A DNA stretch of 64,000 bases from Saprospiraceae bacterium (GCA_016714985.1 JADKBS010000010.1:62001-126000), one strand, 5' to 3'; positions 8,721 to 18,572 are shown, counted from the first letter of the stretch. The notes: generated from the letters alone by a model not told the origin. Numbers and translations: made by a program.

Positions 8721-9902
8721 TCAATACTCAAACCGCCCATGCTCCCCATCCACCACCACCTGTTCGCCCTGCATATTTTCCACATAACCAACCACTTGCG
8801 CCTCAATTTTGAACGAGCGGGCAATGTCAATCAGCGTTTGGGCATCCTTTTGTGAAACGTAGAACTCCAGCCGTTGGCCCATGTTGAACACCTGATACAT
8901 CTCCCGCCAGCCCGTGCCGGATTCTTTTTGGATGAGGTCAAAAAGCGGTGGGACAGGCATCAGCTTATTCTTCACCACCCGTTTGTCCTTCAGGAAGTGC
9001 TTAACCTTCGTTTGGCCGCCACCGGAGCAGTGGATGAGGCCGTGGATGCGTTGGCGGTTTTTGCCCTTGAATTCCGCTAAGACCCGCTGAATGACTGGCA
9101 TGTAAGTACGGGTAGGCGACAGGACCAATTTACCAACGGAAATCTCCCGACCATCAATCATCACGTTGTCAGTCAGGCGCTTTGTGCCGGTGTAAATGAC
9201 CTCAGCAGGCGTGTTCGGGTCGTAGCTGTCCGGGTATTTTTCCGCATAAATATGGCTGAAAACATCATGTCGGGCACTGGTGAGGCCGTTGCTGCCCATG
9301 CCGCCGTTGTACTCGGATTCATAGCTCGCCTGACCGTGGCTGGCCAACCCAACTATCACATCTCCAGCTTTTATGTCATTGACAATCAATTCATTGCGCT
9401 TCATGCGGGCAAAGGTGGTATAGCCCACATCAATGGTTCGTACGATGTCGCCCACGTCCGCCGTTTCGCCGCCAGCGAGGTGCAGGCCAATGCCGTGGTC
9501 AGCCATTTGCGCAGCAAAATCAACTGCTGCTTGTATGATGGCACCGATGACCTCGCCCGTTATCAGGTTCTTGTTGCGCCCGATGGTGGAGCTAACGAGG
9601 ATGCGGTCGGTGCAGCCCACGCAGGCCATGTCGTCGAGGTTCATCACGAGCGCATCCTGCGCAATGCCCCGCCAAACGGAGAGGTCGCCCGTTTCCTTCC
9701 AATAGAGATAAGCAAGGCTCGTCTTGGTGCCAGCCGTGTCGGCGTGCATGATATTGCAGTGGCGCTCGCTGCCGCCCACTACGTCGGGCAGCACCTTGCA
9801 AAAGGCCATCGGATAGAGGCCCTTGTCCATGTGCTTGATGGCAGCGTGGACTTCGTCTTTGGTGGCGCTGACGCCTCGCAGATCATATTTGTATTGCATC
9901 AA
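8721..9902 (-). CDS. purM: Phosphoribosylformylglycinamidine cyclo-ligase (AIR synthase)
   Basis: 393 residues, the length usual for the Bacteroidota form. PurM closes the imidazole ring of purine biosynthesis, turning FGAM and ATP into AIR in the cytoplasm. Visible family features are HADTAGTKTSLAYL, the metal/ATP-binding acidic segment MNLDDMACVG, HLAGGETADVGD and GLASHGQASYE near the centre, and HCSGGGQTKV in the C-terminal half. The start may be 9902 or the next codon, also ATG. It converges with the Uma2 gene, 13 bases apart. Confidence 0.93.
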   Translation of the reverse strand: MMQYKYDLRGVSATKDEVHAAIKHMDKGLYPMAFCKVLPDVVGGSERHCNIMHADTAGTKTSLAYLYWKETGDLSVWRGIAQDALVMNLDDMACVGCTDRILVSSTIGRNKNLITGEVIGAIIQAAVDFAAQMADHGIGLHLAGGETADVGDIVRTIDVGYTTFARMKRNELIVNDIKAGDVIVGLASHGQASYESEYNGGMGSNGLTSARHDVFSHIYAEKYPDSYDPNTPAEVIYTGTKRLTDNVMIDGREISVGKLVLSPTRTYMPVIQRVLAEFKGKNRQRIHGLIHCSGGGQTKVKHFLKDKRVVKNKLMPVPPLFDLIQKESGTGWREMYQVFNMGQRLEFYVSQKDAQTLIDIARSFKIEAQVVGYVENMQGEQVVVDGEHGRFEY

Positions 9903-10113
9903 ACGTTATTATTTTGATAAAAATCGGCACAAATCTCGCAGGTTTCGGTTGCCCGACAAACATGCAGGCTTTAAATATCGATCAAGGATGCGGTTTTGTT
10001 TATTTTTGCCATACAATTAGGTTATGACACCCAAATTCACCTTTTTCCTTCAAGCGACATCGGGGTATTCTGCATTTCCAAGCATTTTTTGAATACGACC
10101 AGCATCTGAGCAA

Positions 10114-12045
10114 ATGAGAGAAGCAATACTCGAAATGACGGATAAGCGGGGCATGTCCGCCATCCTACCAAAGCACTTGGTTTACCTCTTGCGGGTTTAC
10201 CTGTTGGGCATCCTATGCTTTACCATTTTCAGGGCAATCCTGCTCATTCAAGAGTTCCACCAGATGCACTTCATCCCTACCGACCAGGGCATCCTGCTCG
10301 GCATCAAGGCATTTTTAATGGGGTTGCGGTTCGATACAGTGGTGATGGGCTATATCCTAACGCTTCCCTTCCTGCTGTTGGCCATTGATGCTTTTGCAGG
10401 TTGGAACAGCAAACTACTTTACCGCATCGTCGTTGGCTTGGTGTCGGTTGGCCTTATCGCTGCGCTATTCATCTGCGCTTCCGACCTGCCGTTTTTCCAT
10501 CATTTTTATGCAAGGGTCAGCACTTCCATCCTCATTTCGGCGGACAAAGGGGGCAACAACGACATGCTCAGTGGGATGATTCTGCAAGAATGGCGCTATA
10601 TCTGGCCTTTCATCCCGTTTGCTTTCACTTCCTGGCTGGTCATCAGTCGCAACCGTCGGTTGCTCCGCAATATCTTGTACCGCTTCGAGGACAGTCAGAA
10701 TTTAGCCGTCTTCAAATGGTTTGCGGTCTTTGCGGCCTTGCTCTGCTTTGGCATTTGGGGCAGGTTTTCGTTCCAGTCGCACCTTGCAGCCAGCACTGCC
10801 TACTCCTCCGAATACGGCTTCATCAACATGCTCGGCCTTAACCCGGCTTTCACCTTCACCCAAAGTTTTGTCAATTCCAAGACCGATGCCAAGAACGTTC
10901 GCCTCATGGGCGACGGCGAAGCCGTCCGCAACATGCAAGCGTACCTAAACGTCCCTGCTGCGCAAGAGTTTGACTCGCCCATTGCCCGGCAGGTAAGCTT
11001 CGCAGACAGTTTGGCCACCAAGCCGAACGTCGTTTTTGTTATCATGGAAAGCATGAGCGCCAGCAAAATGGGCCGCTATGGCAACAAGAACAACTTGACA
11101 CCTTTCATGGATAGCCTGGCCAACATCAGCCATTCATTCGATAGCATTTACACTTCTGGCATCCATACGTTTGCGGGGGTGTACTCTACCCTATTTTCGC
11201 ACCATGTTGTAAAGCGCAAACACCCACTTAACAAGGTGGTAAAAATGTCGGGCATCGCCACCAACCTCAAGCAGCACGGCTATTCGACCATTTATTTCAC
11301 CACACATGACAAGAGCTTTGACAATGTGGCGGAGTTCCTCGAAGCAAATGACTACGACCGAATCGTGAGCAAGGATGATTACCCCTCTGACCGTATCCTC
11401 AGCGCACTTGGTGTGCCGGATGACTATCTCTATGAGCATGCCATAGGTGACCTTGACAAACTGTATAAATCAGGCAAACCCTTTTTCAGTGCCATCATGA
11501 CAGGCAGCGACCATGGGCCATTCGTGATACCCACTTATTTCAAGCCAAAGCAAGAAGATGCCACCCTGGGCATTGTGGAATACGTGGATTGGTCGGTGCG
11601 CAAGTTCTTACACATGGCCGCTAAGAAACCTTGGTTCGACAACACAGTTTTCGTTTTCCTGGCCGACCACGGTTCTTCGCTTGATAAGCGATACGATATG
11701 CCGCTGAGTTACCTCCATTCCCCACTTATCATTTATGCACCGAAATTATTGGGCGAGCCAAAAAACTATCCAAACTTGGGGAGCCAAGTGGACGTATTTC
11801 CTACCACCATGGGCTTACTAAAACTGCCTTATGTCAATAACACCTACGGCATTGACCTCTTCCGGGAAAGCCGGCCCTTCGCCTGCGCTTATGCCGACGA
11901 CAAGTTCGCCGTGCTGAACACTGAGTACATGTTTGTCTCAAGGGAAAATGGCGTTACCAGCCTTTACAATTATAGAAAAGGGGATGTAAAGGACTACTCA
12001 AAGGATTTGCCGGTGCTACAGAGAGGCCATGAAAACCTATGGTGA
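10114..12045 (+). CDS. LTA-synthase-like membrane sulfatase/phosphotransferase
   Basis: 643 residues. Residues 20-235 hold five transmembrane helices, followed by a periplasmic alkaline-phosphatase/sulfatase domain. It shows NVVFVIMESMSASKMGRYG (metal-binding Glu), GIHTFAGVYSTLFS with the threonine expected as nucleophile, SDHGPF and LADHGSS. The family includes lipoteichoic acid synthase, the phosphoglycerol transferase MdoB and phosphoethanolamine transferases. In this Gram-negative context transfer of a phospho-head-group to a surface glycan or lipid is likely; the substrate cannot be read. The start is uncertain, with ATGs at 10114, 10135 and 10153. Confidence 0.88.
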   Translation: MREAILEMTDKRGMSAILPKHLVYLLRVYLLGILCFTIFRAILLIQEFHQMHFIPTDQGILLGIKAFLMGLRFDTVVMGYILTLPFLLLAIDAFAGWNSKLLYRIVVGLVSVGLIAALFICASDLPFFHHFYARVSTSILISADKGGNNDMLSGMILQEWRYIWPFIPFAFTSWLVISRNRRLLRNILYRFEDSQNLAVFKWFAVFAALLCFGIWGRFSFQSHLAASTAYSSEYGFINMLGLNPAFTFTQSFVNSKTDAKNVRLMGDGEAVRNMQAYLNVPAAQEFDSPIARQVSFADSLATKPNVVFVIMESMSASKMGRYGNKNNLTPFMDSLANISHSFDSIYTSGIHTFAGVYSTLFSHHVVKRKHPLNKVVKMSGIATNLKQHGYSTIYFTTHDKSFDNVAEFLEANDYDRIVSKDDYPSDRILSALGVPDDYLYEHAIGDLDKLYKSGKPFFSAIMTGSDHGPFVIPTYFKPKQEDATLGIVEYVDWSVRKFLHMAAKKPWFDNTVFVFLADHGSSLDKRYDMPLSYLHSPLIIYAPKLLGEPKNYPNLGSQVDVFPTTMGLLKLPYVNNTYGIDLFRESRPFACAYADDKFAVLNTEYMFVSRENGVTSLYNYRKGDVKDYSKDLPVLQRGHENLW

Positions 12046-12123
12046 AAGCGTTTTTCAGACTACACAATGGCTGCGGCACAATGGCAAGCAGGTACCGCAA
12101 TGAAGAAAAATTAGGTAAGTGCC

Positions 12124-13230
12124 TTACTCCGAAGGCAAGTTTGAACTTGCCACCACATCTTCAATGACGTGTATGACATTGGTGATGTTCCAAACATCTT
12201 CCCCGGTGACCACACCGTTGATTAAATCCACGTACATAACAGGTAAGCTATAATTGACGAAGTCGAAAATATTCATGTCAACGAAGTCGCCCGTTTGGAG
12301 GTTGCGCAGGCCGAATCGCCCAATGCTAAGTTCATTTAGCCCCTGTTTATTGTAAACAAAGGAATATTCAATTTCTGCCTGGTACTGGTTGAACGGTTTG
12401 AGAAAGACATAACGAGTACTTTCATCTGGTTTGAACTTGATACTGAGCTTGCCTTTGATTCCTTTCCCACTTCTTTCAGCTTGGTGTAACAATACCCTGT
12501 TTTTGCTGACAATGGAATCCTGTAGGATGCCGTCAGGCTTGTTGAAAAGAACAAGCTTGGAAAATGCGTTGACTGCAATCAGATGGATGCGCTGTCTCAA
12601 AGATTGGTCGAGCCACAGTAGGTCAAAGTTGGTGTCGAACTGCGAATCAGCCCCCACAATCATATTGATGGAATCATTATCGAACCAAGACTTTACTTCC
12701 ACTCGGCGCATTTTCCGATTGTAGAGTTGCATCAAATCTACATTGAGCGGGTGGAAAATCCGATTTAAACTCGAAATAGCGGATTCTTCGGCATCCAAGG
12801 AAAGGTAGTACTCTCCGTTGGGATTTATCAGCAGTTCACCATTGGCCTGGTGCTCTAAAGCATTGTTCCTATCCACCCAAGTAACCTTCGCCTTGCATTT
12901 ACCTGCGAAATATATGAGTTCAATCCTGCCAATGAAAGCACTATCGGGGACATAAAAGGTAGCCTTGGTGCTTTGCCCAACATATTCATGCCAAATGACC
13001 AGGTCCGACCCGCCAGATACCCATAGCTCATCGGCAATGCTGGCCGTGTCCAGAAAAAGCAAGGCCATACCGCTGAGGTAGGTCTTGGTGCCATGACGTT
13101 CGGCCTGCTTAGGGGAGTCTCCGGTTTTGCCAAAATGGACGGGAATGGCAAGTTGTGGACTGAAAGGCGATTGTGCGGACAGGTTTATTGTGAAACTGAT
13201 TGCCGCAGCCAAAATCCAATAATTCTTCAT
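12124..13230 (-). CDS. Secreted protein of unknown function
   Basis: 368 residues with a signal peptide (MKNYWILAAAISFTINLSAQ). The rest is rich in beta-strand-like alternation with few cysteines and shows no motif I recognise. It ends with an acidic, valine-rich segment (TNVIHVIEDVVASSNLPSE). No type IX sorting domain is visible, so it is probably periplasmic. It follows the sterol-desaturase-family gene on the same strand with a 54-base gap. Confidence 0.75.
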   Translation of the reverse strand: MKNYWILAAAISFTINLSAQSPFSPQLAIPVHFGKTGDSPKQAERHGTKTYLSGMALLFLDTASIADELWVSGGSDLVIWHEYVGQSTKATFYVPDSAFIGRIELIYFAGKCKAKVTWVDRNNALEHQANGELLINPNGEYYLSLDAEESAISSLNRIFHPLNVDLMQLYNRKMRRVEVKSWFDNDSINMIVGADSQFDTNFDLLWLDQSLRQRIHLIAVNAFSKLVLFNKPDGILQDSIVSKNRVLLHQAERSGKGIKGKLSIKFKPDESTRYVFLKPFNQYQAEIEYSFVYNKQGLNELSIGRFGLRNLQTGDFVDMNIFDFVNYSLPVMYVDLINGVVTGEDVWNITNVIHVIEDVVASSNLPSE

Positions 13231-13284
13231 CTTGGGTCTAAGGTGATTGTTTTGATGCCTAATTTAAATTACGGATGAGTGATG

Positions 13285-14556
13285 CTAAAATTGGGAAGGT
13301 TTGGCAAACTTACCGTCAATGCGGATTTGAGAAATGCAAATGTAAATCGAAAAAAATAAAGAAAGAAGATTAAATAAAATAATGGCTTTCGTCCAGTAAT
13401 CGCCAAGCCCGAACCAACTCCATCCTTGCCCCCAAATTAGCAAAAGGCCAAACGCTGTCCTCAGTCCCTCTGCCATTATGGCCCATCGGCTTTTGTCCAT
13501 CAAAGTGGTGTAGCTGAAGACGCTCGCAAAAAGGAAGGCACCATACCAAAAAATGCCCGGTGAGCCAATAACCGCAATTTGGTTGAACAACCAGAACATC
13601 AAAGCCAAGGTATAAAACAACTGCACCCACGACCATACCAACAAAGCACGAGAGGGACGGGTATCGTATTTTTCGAAATGGTCAAAATCCTCCACGATGC
13701 CAATGGGATGGGCCGCAGCGGCATCGGCGGGGCGCCATCCAGTGGGCATGAACCACAGCCGGATTTTATCCCACCAAGAGCGGGCCAGCCAAGCATCGGT
13801 GAGCAACAGCCAGAAATGCTGCCAACCAATGACGATGGGATTCCAAGTATGTACGGGCCGCTTTACACCATATATGGGGGGTACCTGAGCCAGTTCAGCT
13901 TGAAAAGTACCGAACAGTTTGTCCCAAATGATGAATACCTGACTATAGTTTTTGTCGAGGTACTCCTTGTTCATGGCATGGTGTACCCGGTGGTGGCTCG
14001 GCGTGACGAGGATGTACTCCAGCGGCCCCATTTTGCCTATCAGGCGGGTATGGTACCAAAACTGCATGAACAACTGAATGGGGCCAATGACTGCAATGAC
14101 CTCCCTCGGTATGCCAAGTATTGCCGCAGGCAACAGTAGAAAGGTGAACAACTGGAAAATCTCGCTGATGCTCTGCCGCAAGGCACAACTCAAATTGAAC
14201 TCTTCACTGCTGTGGTGTACGATATGGCGGTTCCAGAGGAAGTTGATTTCATGCGCCCACCGATGCGTCCAGTATCCCGCAAAATCCTTGGCAACAAAGG
14301 CCAGCAGATAGACCATCCATGTGGCTTTGATGGAAAAAACAGCGAAGTGCTCCAACATCCAGCCGTAGCTAAGTATGCCAATACTGAGGCCGAGCACATC
14401 TTTCACCACATTGGTGATGCCACTACTGAGACTGCTCACAGCGTCCAGTCCCCGATTCACGGACATTCCCATCCATCGAGCAGCTAGCTCCTCCATAACA
14501 ATAAGGAGTAAAAAAATTGGAACAGCGATATTTAAGGCTTGTGCGTAGGCTTCCAT
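13285..14556 (-). CDS. Sterol desaturase / fatty acid hydroxylase family membrane protein
   Basis: 423 residues. After two or three N-terminal membrane segments comes the di-iron histidine set of the superfamily: HRWAHE, then NRHIVHHSSEEFN, and HHRVHHAMN after the next membrane segments. Four further hydrophobic segments form the C-terminus. The layout resembles alkylglycerol monooxygenase-like members, which hydroxylate lipid chains using di-iron and O2, but the substrate cannot be fixed. It begins 14 bases after the HemC-like gene ends and is probably co-transcribed with it. Confidence 0.88.
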   Translation of the reverse strand: MEAYAQALNIAVPIFLLLIVMEELAARWMGMSVNRGLDAVSSLSSGITNVVKDVLGLSIGILSYGWMLEHFAVFSIKATWMVYLLAFVAKDFAGYWTHRWAHEINFLWNRHIVHHSSEEFNLSCALRQSISEIFQLFTFLLLPAAILGIPREVIAVIGPIQLFMQFWYHTRLIGKMGPLEYILVTPSHHRVHHAMNKEYLDKNYSQVFIIWDKLFGTFQAELAQVPPIYGVKRPVHTWNPIVIGWQHFWLLLTDAWLARSWWDKIRLWFMPTGWRPADAAAAHPIGIVEDFDHFEKYDTRPSRALLVWSWVQLFYTLALMFWLFNQIAVIGSPGIFWYGAFLFASVFSYTTLMDKSRWAIMAEGLRTAFGLLLIWGQGWSWFGLGDYWTKAIILFNLLSLFFSIYICISQIRIDGKFAKPSQF

Positions 14557-14561
14557 GGCTT

Positions 14562-14625
14562 GGGTGCTGGTTACTGGTTACTGGATGCAGGGTGCTGGTT
14601 ACTGGTTGCTGGATCCAGCAACCCA
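14562..14625. repeat. TTACTGG heptamer array at a gene end
   Basis: Imperfect tandem units of TTACTGG / TGCTGGT between the HemC-like gene and the next start. The array runs into the HemC-like reading frame and encodes its last residues (PATSNQHPASSNQ). Confidence 0.7.
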
Positions 14626-15521
14626 TCCAAAACCCTTTCTGCAAGCCCCAGGTGCGTACTTTGCGAGAGCCTGACCCGTCTTACTGGCAAATCCCAGGCA
14701 TCGGCCAAGGCAGCCCAGACTTGGTAGTTGCCACTGTGATCCCGTTCGCAATAGACACCAAGCGGAAGATGGCATCCACCTTCAATCATTTTCATCACCT
14801 TCCGCTCCACATTGGTCACCGCAGAAATAGCTGGGGTGTGAAGGTATTGCTTAATGATGTTGCGGGTTTCAATATCTTCCTTGCAGCATTGGTAGGCGAA
14901 CACGCCTTGAGCAGGGGCAGGCACAAACTCCCTGACGTGGAGGTTAACCACCGTGAGACCATCCAAATTCAGTTGAAAATGCGTTAAGTCAGCGGCAGCA
15001 ATTAATATTGCATCGCAGTCAGCATTTCGCAGCTCCTCCAATTGGCTGGGCACTTCCCCATGAATATCGAGAAAGTTCAGGTCAGGGCGATAACTTAACA
15101 GTTGGGCTTTCTGGCGAGTGGAGGAAGCTCCGACCACCGCGCCCAATTTCAATTTAAATAATTGATTACCAATCGCTTCTGACCGAATCAATAATACATC
15201 GGCAGGGTTTTCCCGATGACTTACACCTGCTATCACCAACCCTTCGGGCTGGGTAGTGGGCAGTTCCTTCAAGTAATTTACTGCCAAGTCCACATCGCCC
15301 CGGAGTAATGCCGCTCCAAGCTTCGCCGCGAAAGAATCTCTTTCTTCGAATGCCGCAGATTCAAGCCTATTTCCTAGGTGATCCTTTGCATTGAAAATTG
15401 CCAATTCGACTTCGAAGCTTTGCGCCTCCAGTTTTTCCTTTACAAGATTGGCCTGCCAAATCCCTAAGGTGTTGCCGGGTGTACCGATTCTTATTTTTTT
15501 CAAAACCTGCTTTTTCGGCAA
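14571..15521 (-). CDS. Hydroxymethylbilane synthase (HemC)-like protein, atypical active site
   Basis: 316 residues colinear with HemC, which joins four porphobilinogens in haem synthesis. Family landmarks are LGIWQANLVKEKL at the N-terminus, GASSTRQKAQL, PAPAQGVFAYQC and the dipyrromethane-attachment EGGC. The usual catalytic residues are altered. The KD of the HSMKD block is LKELP (Asp to Glu). The LRR of the SSLRR block is STRQ. The RGNVxTRL block is HGEVPSQL. The N-terminal arginine of the xTRxSxLAxWQ block is proline. It may be inactive, divergent or repurposed. It is divergent from lpxD and followed by the sterol-desaturase-family gene. Confidence 0.8.
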   Translation of the reverse strand: MPKKQVLKKIRIGTPGNTLGIWQANLVKEKLEAQSFEVELAIFNAKDHLGNRLESAAFEERDSFAAKLGAALLRGDVDLAVNYLKELPTTQPEGLVIAGVSHRENPADVLLIRSEAIGNQLFKLKLGAVVGASSTRQKAQLLSYRPDLNFLDIHGEVPSQLEELRNADCDAILIAAADLTHFQLNLDGLTVVNLHVREFVPAPAQGVFAYQCCKEDIETRNIIKQYLHTPAISAVTNVERKVMKMIEGGCHLPLGVYCERDHSGNYQVWAALADAWDLPVRRVRLSQSTHLGLAERVLDGLLDPATSNQHPASSNQ

Positions 15522-15601
15522 AATTAGGTTGCTATTTCCAGTTTGGTTGGCCTATTGCCAAAAAACTAACCAATGCCTGCTACCAACTCCCAACTCCCAA
15601 C

Positions 15602-15609
15602 TATCTTTG
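15602..15609 (+). promoter_or_regulatory. Putative -7 element of lpxD
   Basis: TATCTTTG fits the Bacteroidota -7 consensus TAnnTTTG and lies six bases before the lpxD ATG, which would give a very short or absent leader. No good -33 TTTG is seen at normal spacing. Confidence 0.35.
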
Positions 15610-15615
15610 CCGCCT

Positions 15616-16644
15616 ATGCAGTTAGCAGCCAAAGAAATAGCCCACATGCTAGGAGGCACGCTCGAAGGCAACGGCGATGCGTTGGTGAACAGGCCCGGTA
15701 AAATCGAACAGGGTGGCCAAGGCACTTTGACTTTCCTTGCCAACCTCCGTTACGAGCATTACGCCTACACTACCCATTCTACGGCAGTGCTTGTGTCTCG
15801 TGACTTCCAGCCTTCGCAGCCCATCGCCGCAGAAGCCATCATTCGAGTGGACGATGTTTACAACAGCCTCCGAATCCTAATGGAAAAATTTGGGGCAAAG
15901 GTGCAAGCAACCCAAGGCGTGTCGGAAAGGGCCGCTGTACACGAAACGGCGATTTTGAGTGAAAACGTGACAATTGGAACCTTCAGCGTGCTGGAGGAGG
16001 GAGTTAAGGTGGGGGCAGGCACGACGATTCACCCACAAGTCTTTTTGGGCAAAAATGTAAAAATCGGAGCCAACAGCACCATCTATCCAGGCGTTAAGAT
16101 TTACCATGACTGCCGAATTGGTGACAACTGCATATTGCACAGCAATGTGGTCATAGGAAGCGATGGCTTTGGCTTTGTACCGCAGCCAGATGGCAGTTAC
16201 TTGAAGTTGCCTCAGCTTGGAAATGTAGAAGTAGAGGACAATGTGGAAATAGGTGCCAATACGACCATTGACCGAGCAACGATGGGCAGCACCTTCATCC
16301 GCCAAGGCGTCAAATTGGACAACCTTGTAATGGTTGCACACAACGTTGACCTTGGGGAACATACAGTCGTAGCTGCGCAAGCTGGCTTTGCGGGCAGCAC
16401 CAAAATCGGCAAGCACTGCCTCATTGGTGGTCAAGCTGGTTTCGTAGGGCATATCGAAATAGCCGACAGCACCAAGGTACAGGCCCAAAGCGGCGTTGCG
16501 ACCTCGGTGAAACAACCCGGCACCGCATGGTATGGCTCTCCCGCACTGCCCTACAACGACTATCTGCGCTCCTATGCCGTTTTCAAGAAACTACCTGAAC
16601 TGTTTAGGAAAATAAATGAAATAATGAAGCGGAACGATAAATGA
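15616..16644 (+). CDS. lpxD: UDP-3-O-acylglucosamine N-acyltransferase
   Basis: 342 residues from the ATG at 15616 (MQLAAKEIAHMLGG). A longer open frame upstream overlaps the divergent gene and is not family-like. LpxD adds the second hydroxyacyl chain in lipid A synthesis. The N-terminal uridine-binding domain (TFLANLRYEHYAYTT) is followed by a left-handed beta-helix of hexapeptide repeats (IGANSTIYPGVKIYHDCRIG) with the catalytic-histidine block MVAHNVDLGEHTVVAAQ and a C-terminal helix. It is the first gene of an lpxD, lpxC-fabZ, lpxA series. Confidence 0.95.
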   Translation: MQLAAKEIAHMLGGTLEGNGDALVNRPGKIEQGGQGTLTFLANLRYEHYAYTTHSTAVLVSRDFQPSQPIAAEAIIRVDDVYNSLRILMEKFGAKVQATQGVSERAAVHETAILSENVTIGTFSVLEEGVKVGAGTTIHPQVFLGKNVKIGANSTIYPGVKIYHDCRIGDNCILHSNVVIGSDGFGFVPQPDGSYLKLPQLGNVEVEDNVEIGANTTIDRATMGSTFIRQGVKLDNLVMVAHNVDLGEHTVVAAQAGFAGSTKIGKHCLIGGQAGFVGHIEIADSTKVQAQSGVATSVKQPGTAWYGSPALPYNDYLRSYAVFKKLPELFRKINEIMKRNDK

Positions 16645-16706
16645 TAAATGATGAATGATGAATGTACTGCCACATTCATCATTCATCATTTATCATTCAT
16701 CATTCC
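16633..16706. repeat. Self-complementary AATGATG heptamer array
   Basis: The left arm is tandem AAATGAT/GAATGAT units and the right arm is their complement (ATTCATC/ATTTATC), so the transcript can fold into one long hairpin. It fills the gap between the lpxD stop and the lpxC-fabZ start. Confidence 0.75.
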
Positions 16707-16717
16707 CCATTCCTACT

Positions 16718-18139
16718 ATGAACCAGCACACCATCCAGCAGCCAGTGACCATCAAAGGCATCGGCCTGCATACTGGCCACGAAGTGACGATGACCTTCCA
16801 CCCAGCAGAGGCTGGGCACGGGGTAAAGTTCCAACGGATAGATTTGGCCGAGAAGCCGTTCATCAAAGCTGACGTTTCGCAGGTGGTTTCTACGTTGCGG
16901 GGAACTACCATTCAACAGGGGGAAGCACATGTTAGCACGGTTGAACATGCATTGGCCGCTTTGTTCGGCATGGGCATTGACAATGTGCTGATTGAAATTG
17001 ACGGGCCAGAGGTGCCCATTCTTGATGGTAGTGCCGCCCCGTTTGTAAAGGTGCTGGAACAAGCTGGCTTCTCCGAGCAGCCGGATGAGCGTGAGTTCTT
17101 GGAAATCACGGAGCCAATCCGCTATTTTGACGAATCAACAGGGGCTGAATTGGTCGCCGTGCCTGGCGACCATTTTCAAGTAACCACAATGATTGATTTC
17201 AACTCCAAAATACTTGGACAGCAGTATGCCTCGCTGGCAAGGGTGGAAGACTTCGTGAAGGAAATCGCACCCTGTCGCACCTTTGTTTTCCTGCATGAAC
17301 TGGAATACCTCGTTGACCACAACCTCATCAAAGGTGGCGACCTGAGCAATGCGATTGTCATCGTTGACCGCCTGATGAACCAGGACGAACTGGATGCGCT
17401 CGCCAAAAAGTTGAACAAGCCAAGTGTCAAAATAGACAAGGAAGGCATCCTAAACACCATTGAGCTTTTTTACAACAACGAACCTGCCCGCCACAAACTG
17501 TTGGACGTGCTAGGCGACCTTGCCTTAGTCGGTAAGCCCATCAAAGGGAAAATCGTGGCAACCAAACCTGGCCATACTGCCAATGTCGAGTTTGCAAAGC
17601 TGCTGAAAAAAGCTTTGTTGGAACAACGCCGCCTTAAAGGAGTGCCCAAGTATGACCCCAATGCTGAACCAGTTTACAACACCATGGAAGTGGCCAAGTA
17701 CTTGCCGCACCGCTACCCCTTCTTGTTGGTGGACAAAATCATTGAAATCTCCGACAATCACGTGGTTGGCGTGAAAAACGTGACCTTCAATGAAGCATTT
17801 TTTCAAGGGCACTTTCCCGGAAACCCTGTTTTTCCAGGCGTACTGCAACTGGAAGCACTCGCACAAGCTGGTGGGATACTCGCCTTGTCGAAAGTGGGCG
17901 ACCCCGGCAATTGGGACACTTATTTCGTCAAGATTGATGGCGTGAAGTTCAAACACCGGGTTTCTCCTGGCGATACTTTGATTTTGAAAATGGAACTGAC
18001 AGCACCAATCCGACGAGGCTTGGTGCAGATGCACGGCACGGCATACGTTGGAAACAAGGTAGTTTCTGAAGGTGAATTGACTGCTCAAATTGTGAAGCGG
18101 ATTGAAAAACAGGAAGAAGTAGCAGAAATTGTTGCCTAA
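16718..18139 (+). CDS. lpxC-fabZ: Bifunctional LpxC deacetylase - FabZ dehydratase fusion
   Basis: 473 residues from the ATG at 16718 (MNQHTIQQPVTIKGIGLHTG). Residues 1-305 are LpxC, the zinc deacetylase committing lipid A synthesis, with STVEHALAALFGMGIDNV, the LDGSAAPF turn and HKLLDVLGDLALVG holding zinc-ligand His and Asp. Residues 325-473 are FabZ, the 3-hydroxyacyl-ACP dehydratase, with HRYPFLLVDKI (catalytic His), FFQGHFPGNPVFPGVLQLEA and its helix glutamate. The fusion is a known Bacteroidota arrangement and links lipid A and fatty acid flux in one chain. Confidence 0.96.
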   Translation: MNQHTIQQPVTIKGIGLHTGHEVTMTFHPAEAGHGVKFQRIDLAEKPFIKADVSQVVSTLRGTTIQQGEAHVSTVEHALAALFGMGIDNVLIEIDGPEVPILDGSAAPFVKVLEQAGFSEQPDEREFLEITEPIRYFDESTGAELVAVPGDHFQVTTMIDFNSKILGQQYASLARVEDFVKEIAPCRTFVFLHELEYLVDHNLIKGGDLSNAIVIVDRLMNQDELDALAKKLNKPSVKIDKEGILNTIELFYNNEPARHKLLDVLGDLALVGKPIKGKIVATKPGHTANVEFAKLLKKALLEQRRLKGVPKYDPNAEPVYNTMEVAKYLPHRYPFLLVDKIIEISDNHVVGVKNVTFNEAFFQGHFPGNPVFPGVLQLEALAQAGGILALSKVGDPGNWDTYFVKIDGVKFKHRVSPGDTLILKMELTAPIRRGLVQMHGTAYVGNKVVSEGELTAQIVKRIEKQEEVAEIVA

Positions 18140-18572
18140 GAGACAAATTGCCAAAGCGGAAAAAAAACATGTTTTTTTAGAACAATAAAAGGAAGCGTAT
18201 TTAGTTAAAGATACGTTAACAACAGACGCCAACATAGACCTAGAAGAAATTGACCAAATTGTAAGGACAAACAAAAAAGGCACTATGAACCCTGTCCGAC
18301 AGGTTTTTTAATGGCTTTTCAAATCGAAATAAATAGGTTACGGTTTTACATCCTTCATTCTCAATACATCCTTCTGCTCCGCAACGGAGACGCTATATCG
18401 AACAATCACATTCTTGTTCCTGTTAGCGTGGTTTTTGGACGTTCTGCTGTTTGCAGTTTTCATTGCAAGTTTCAGTTTAGAGAACACCAATTTTAAACAT
18501 AGCAACGACTAAGACCTCTGCCTGCAACAAGGGATTCAAAGCGTATTTAGCCGTTCTATTTCAATTTTTCTG
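18140..18572. other. Intergenic region lpxC-fabZ / lpxA
   Basis: 433 bases. At 18195-18312 one frame reads as a start-less, hydrophilic 38-residue segment (DLEEIDQIVRTNKKG) ending in a stop, which could be a gene remnant. CCTGTCCGACAGG followed by TTTTTTA at 18291-18310 is a weak terminator-like hairpin. Nothing else recognisable; the region just before 18573 is AT-rich. Confidence 0.4.
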
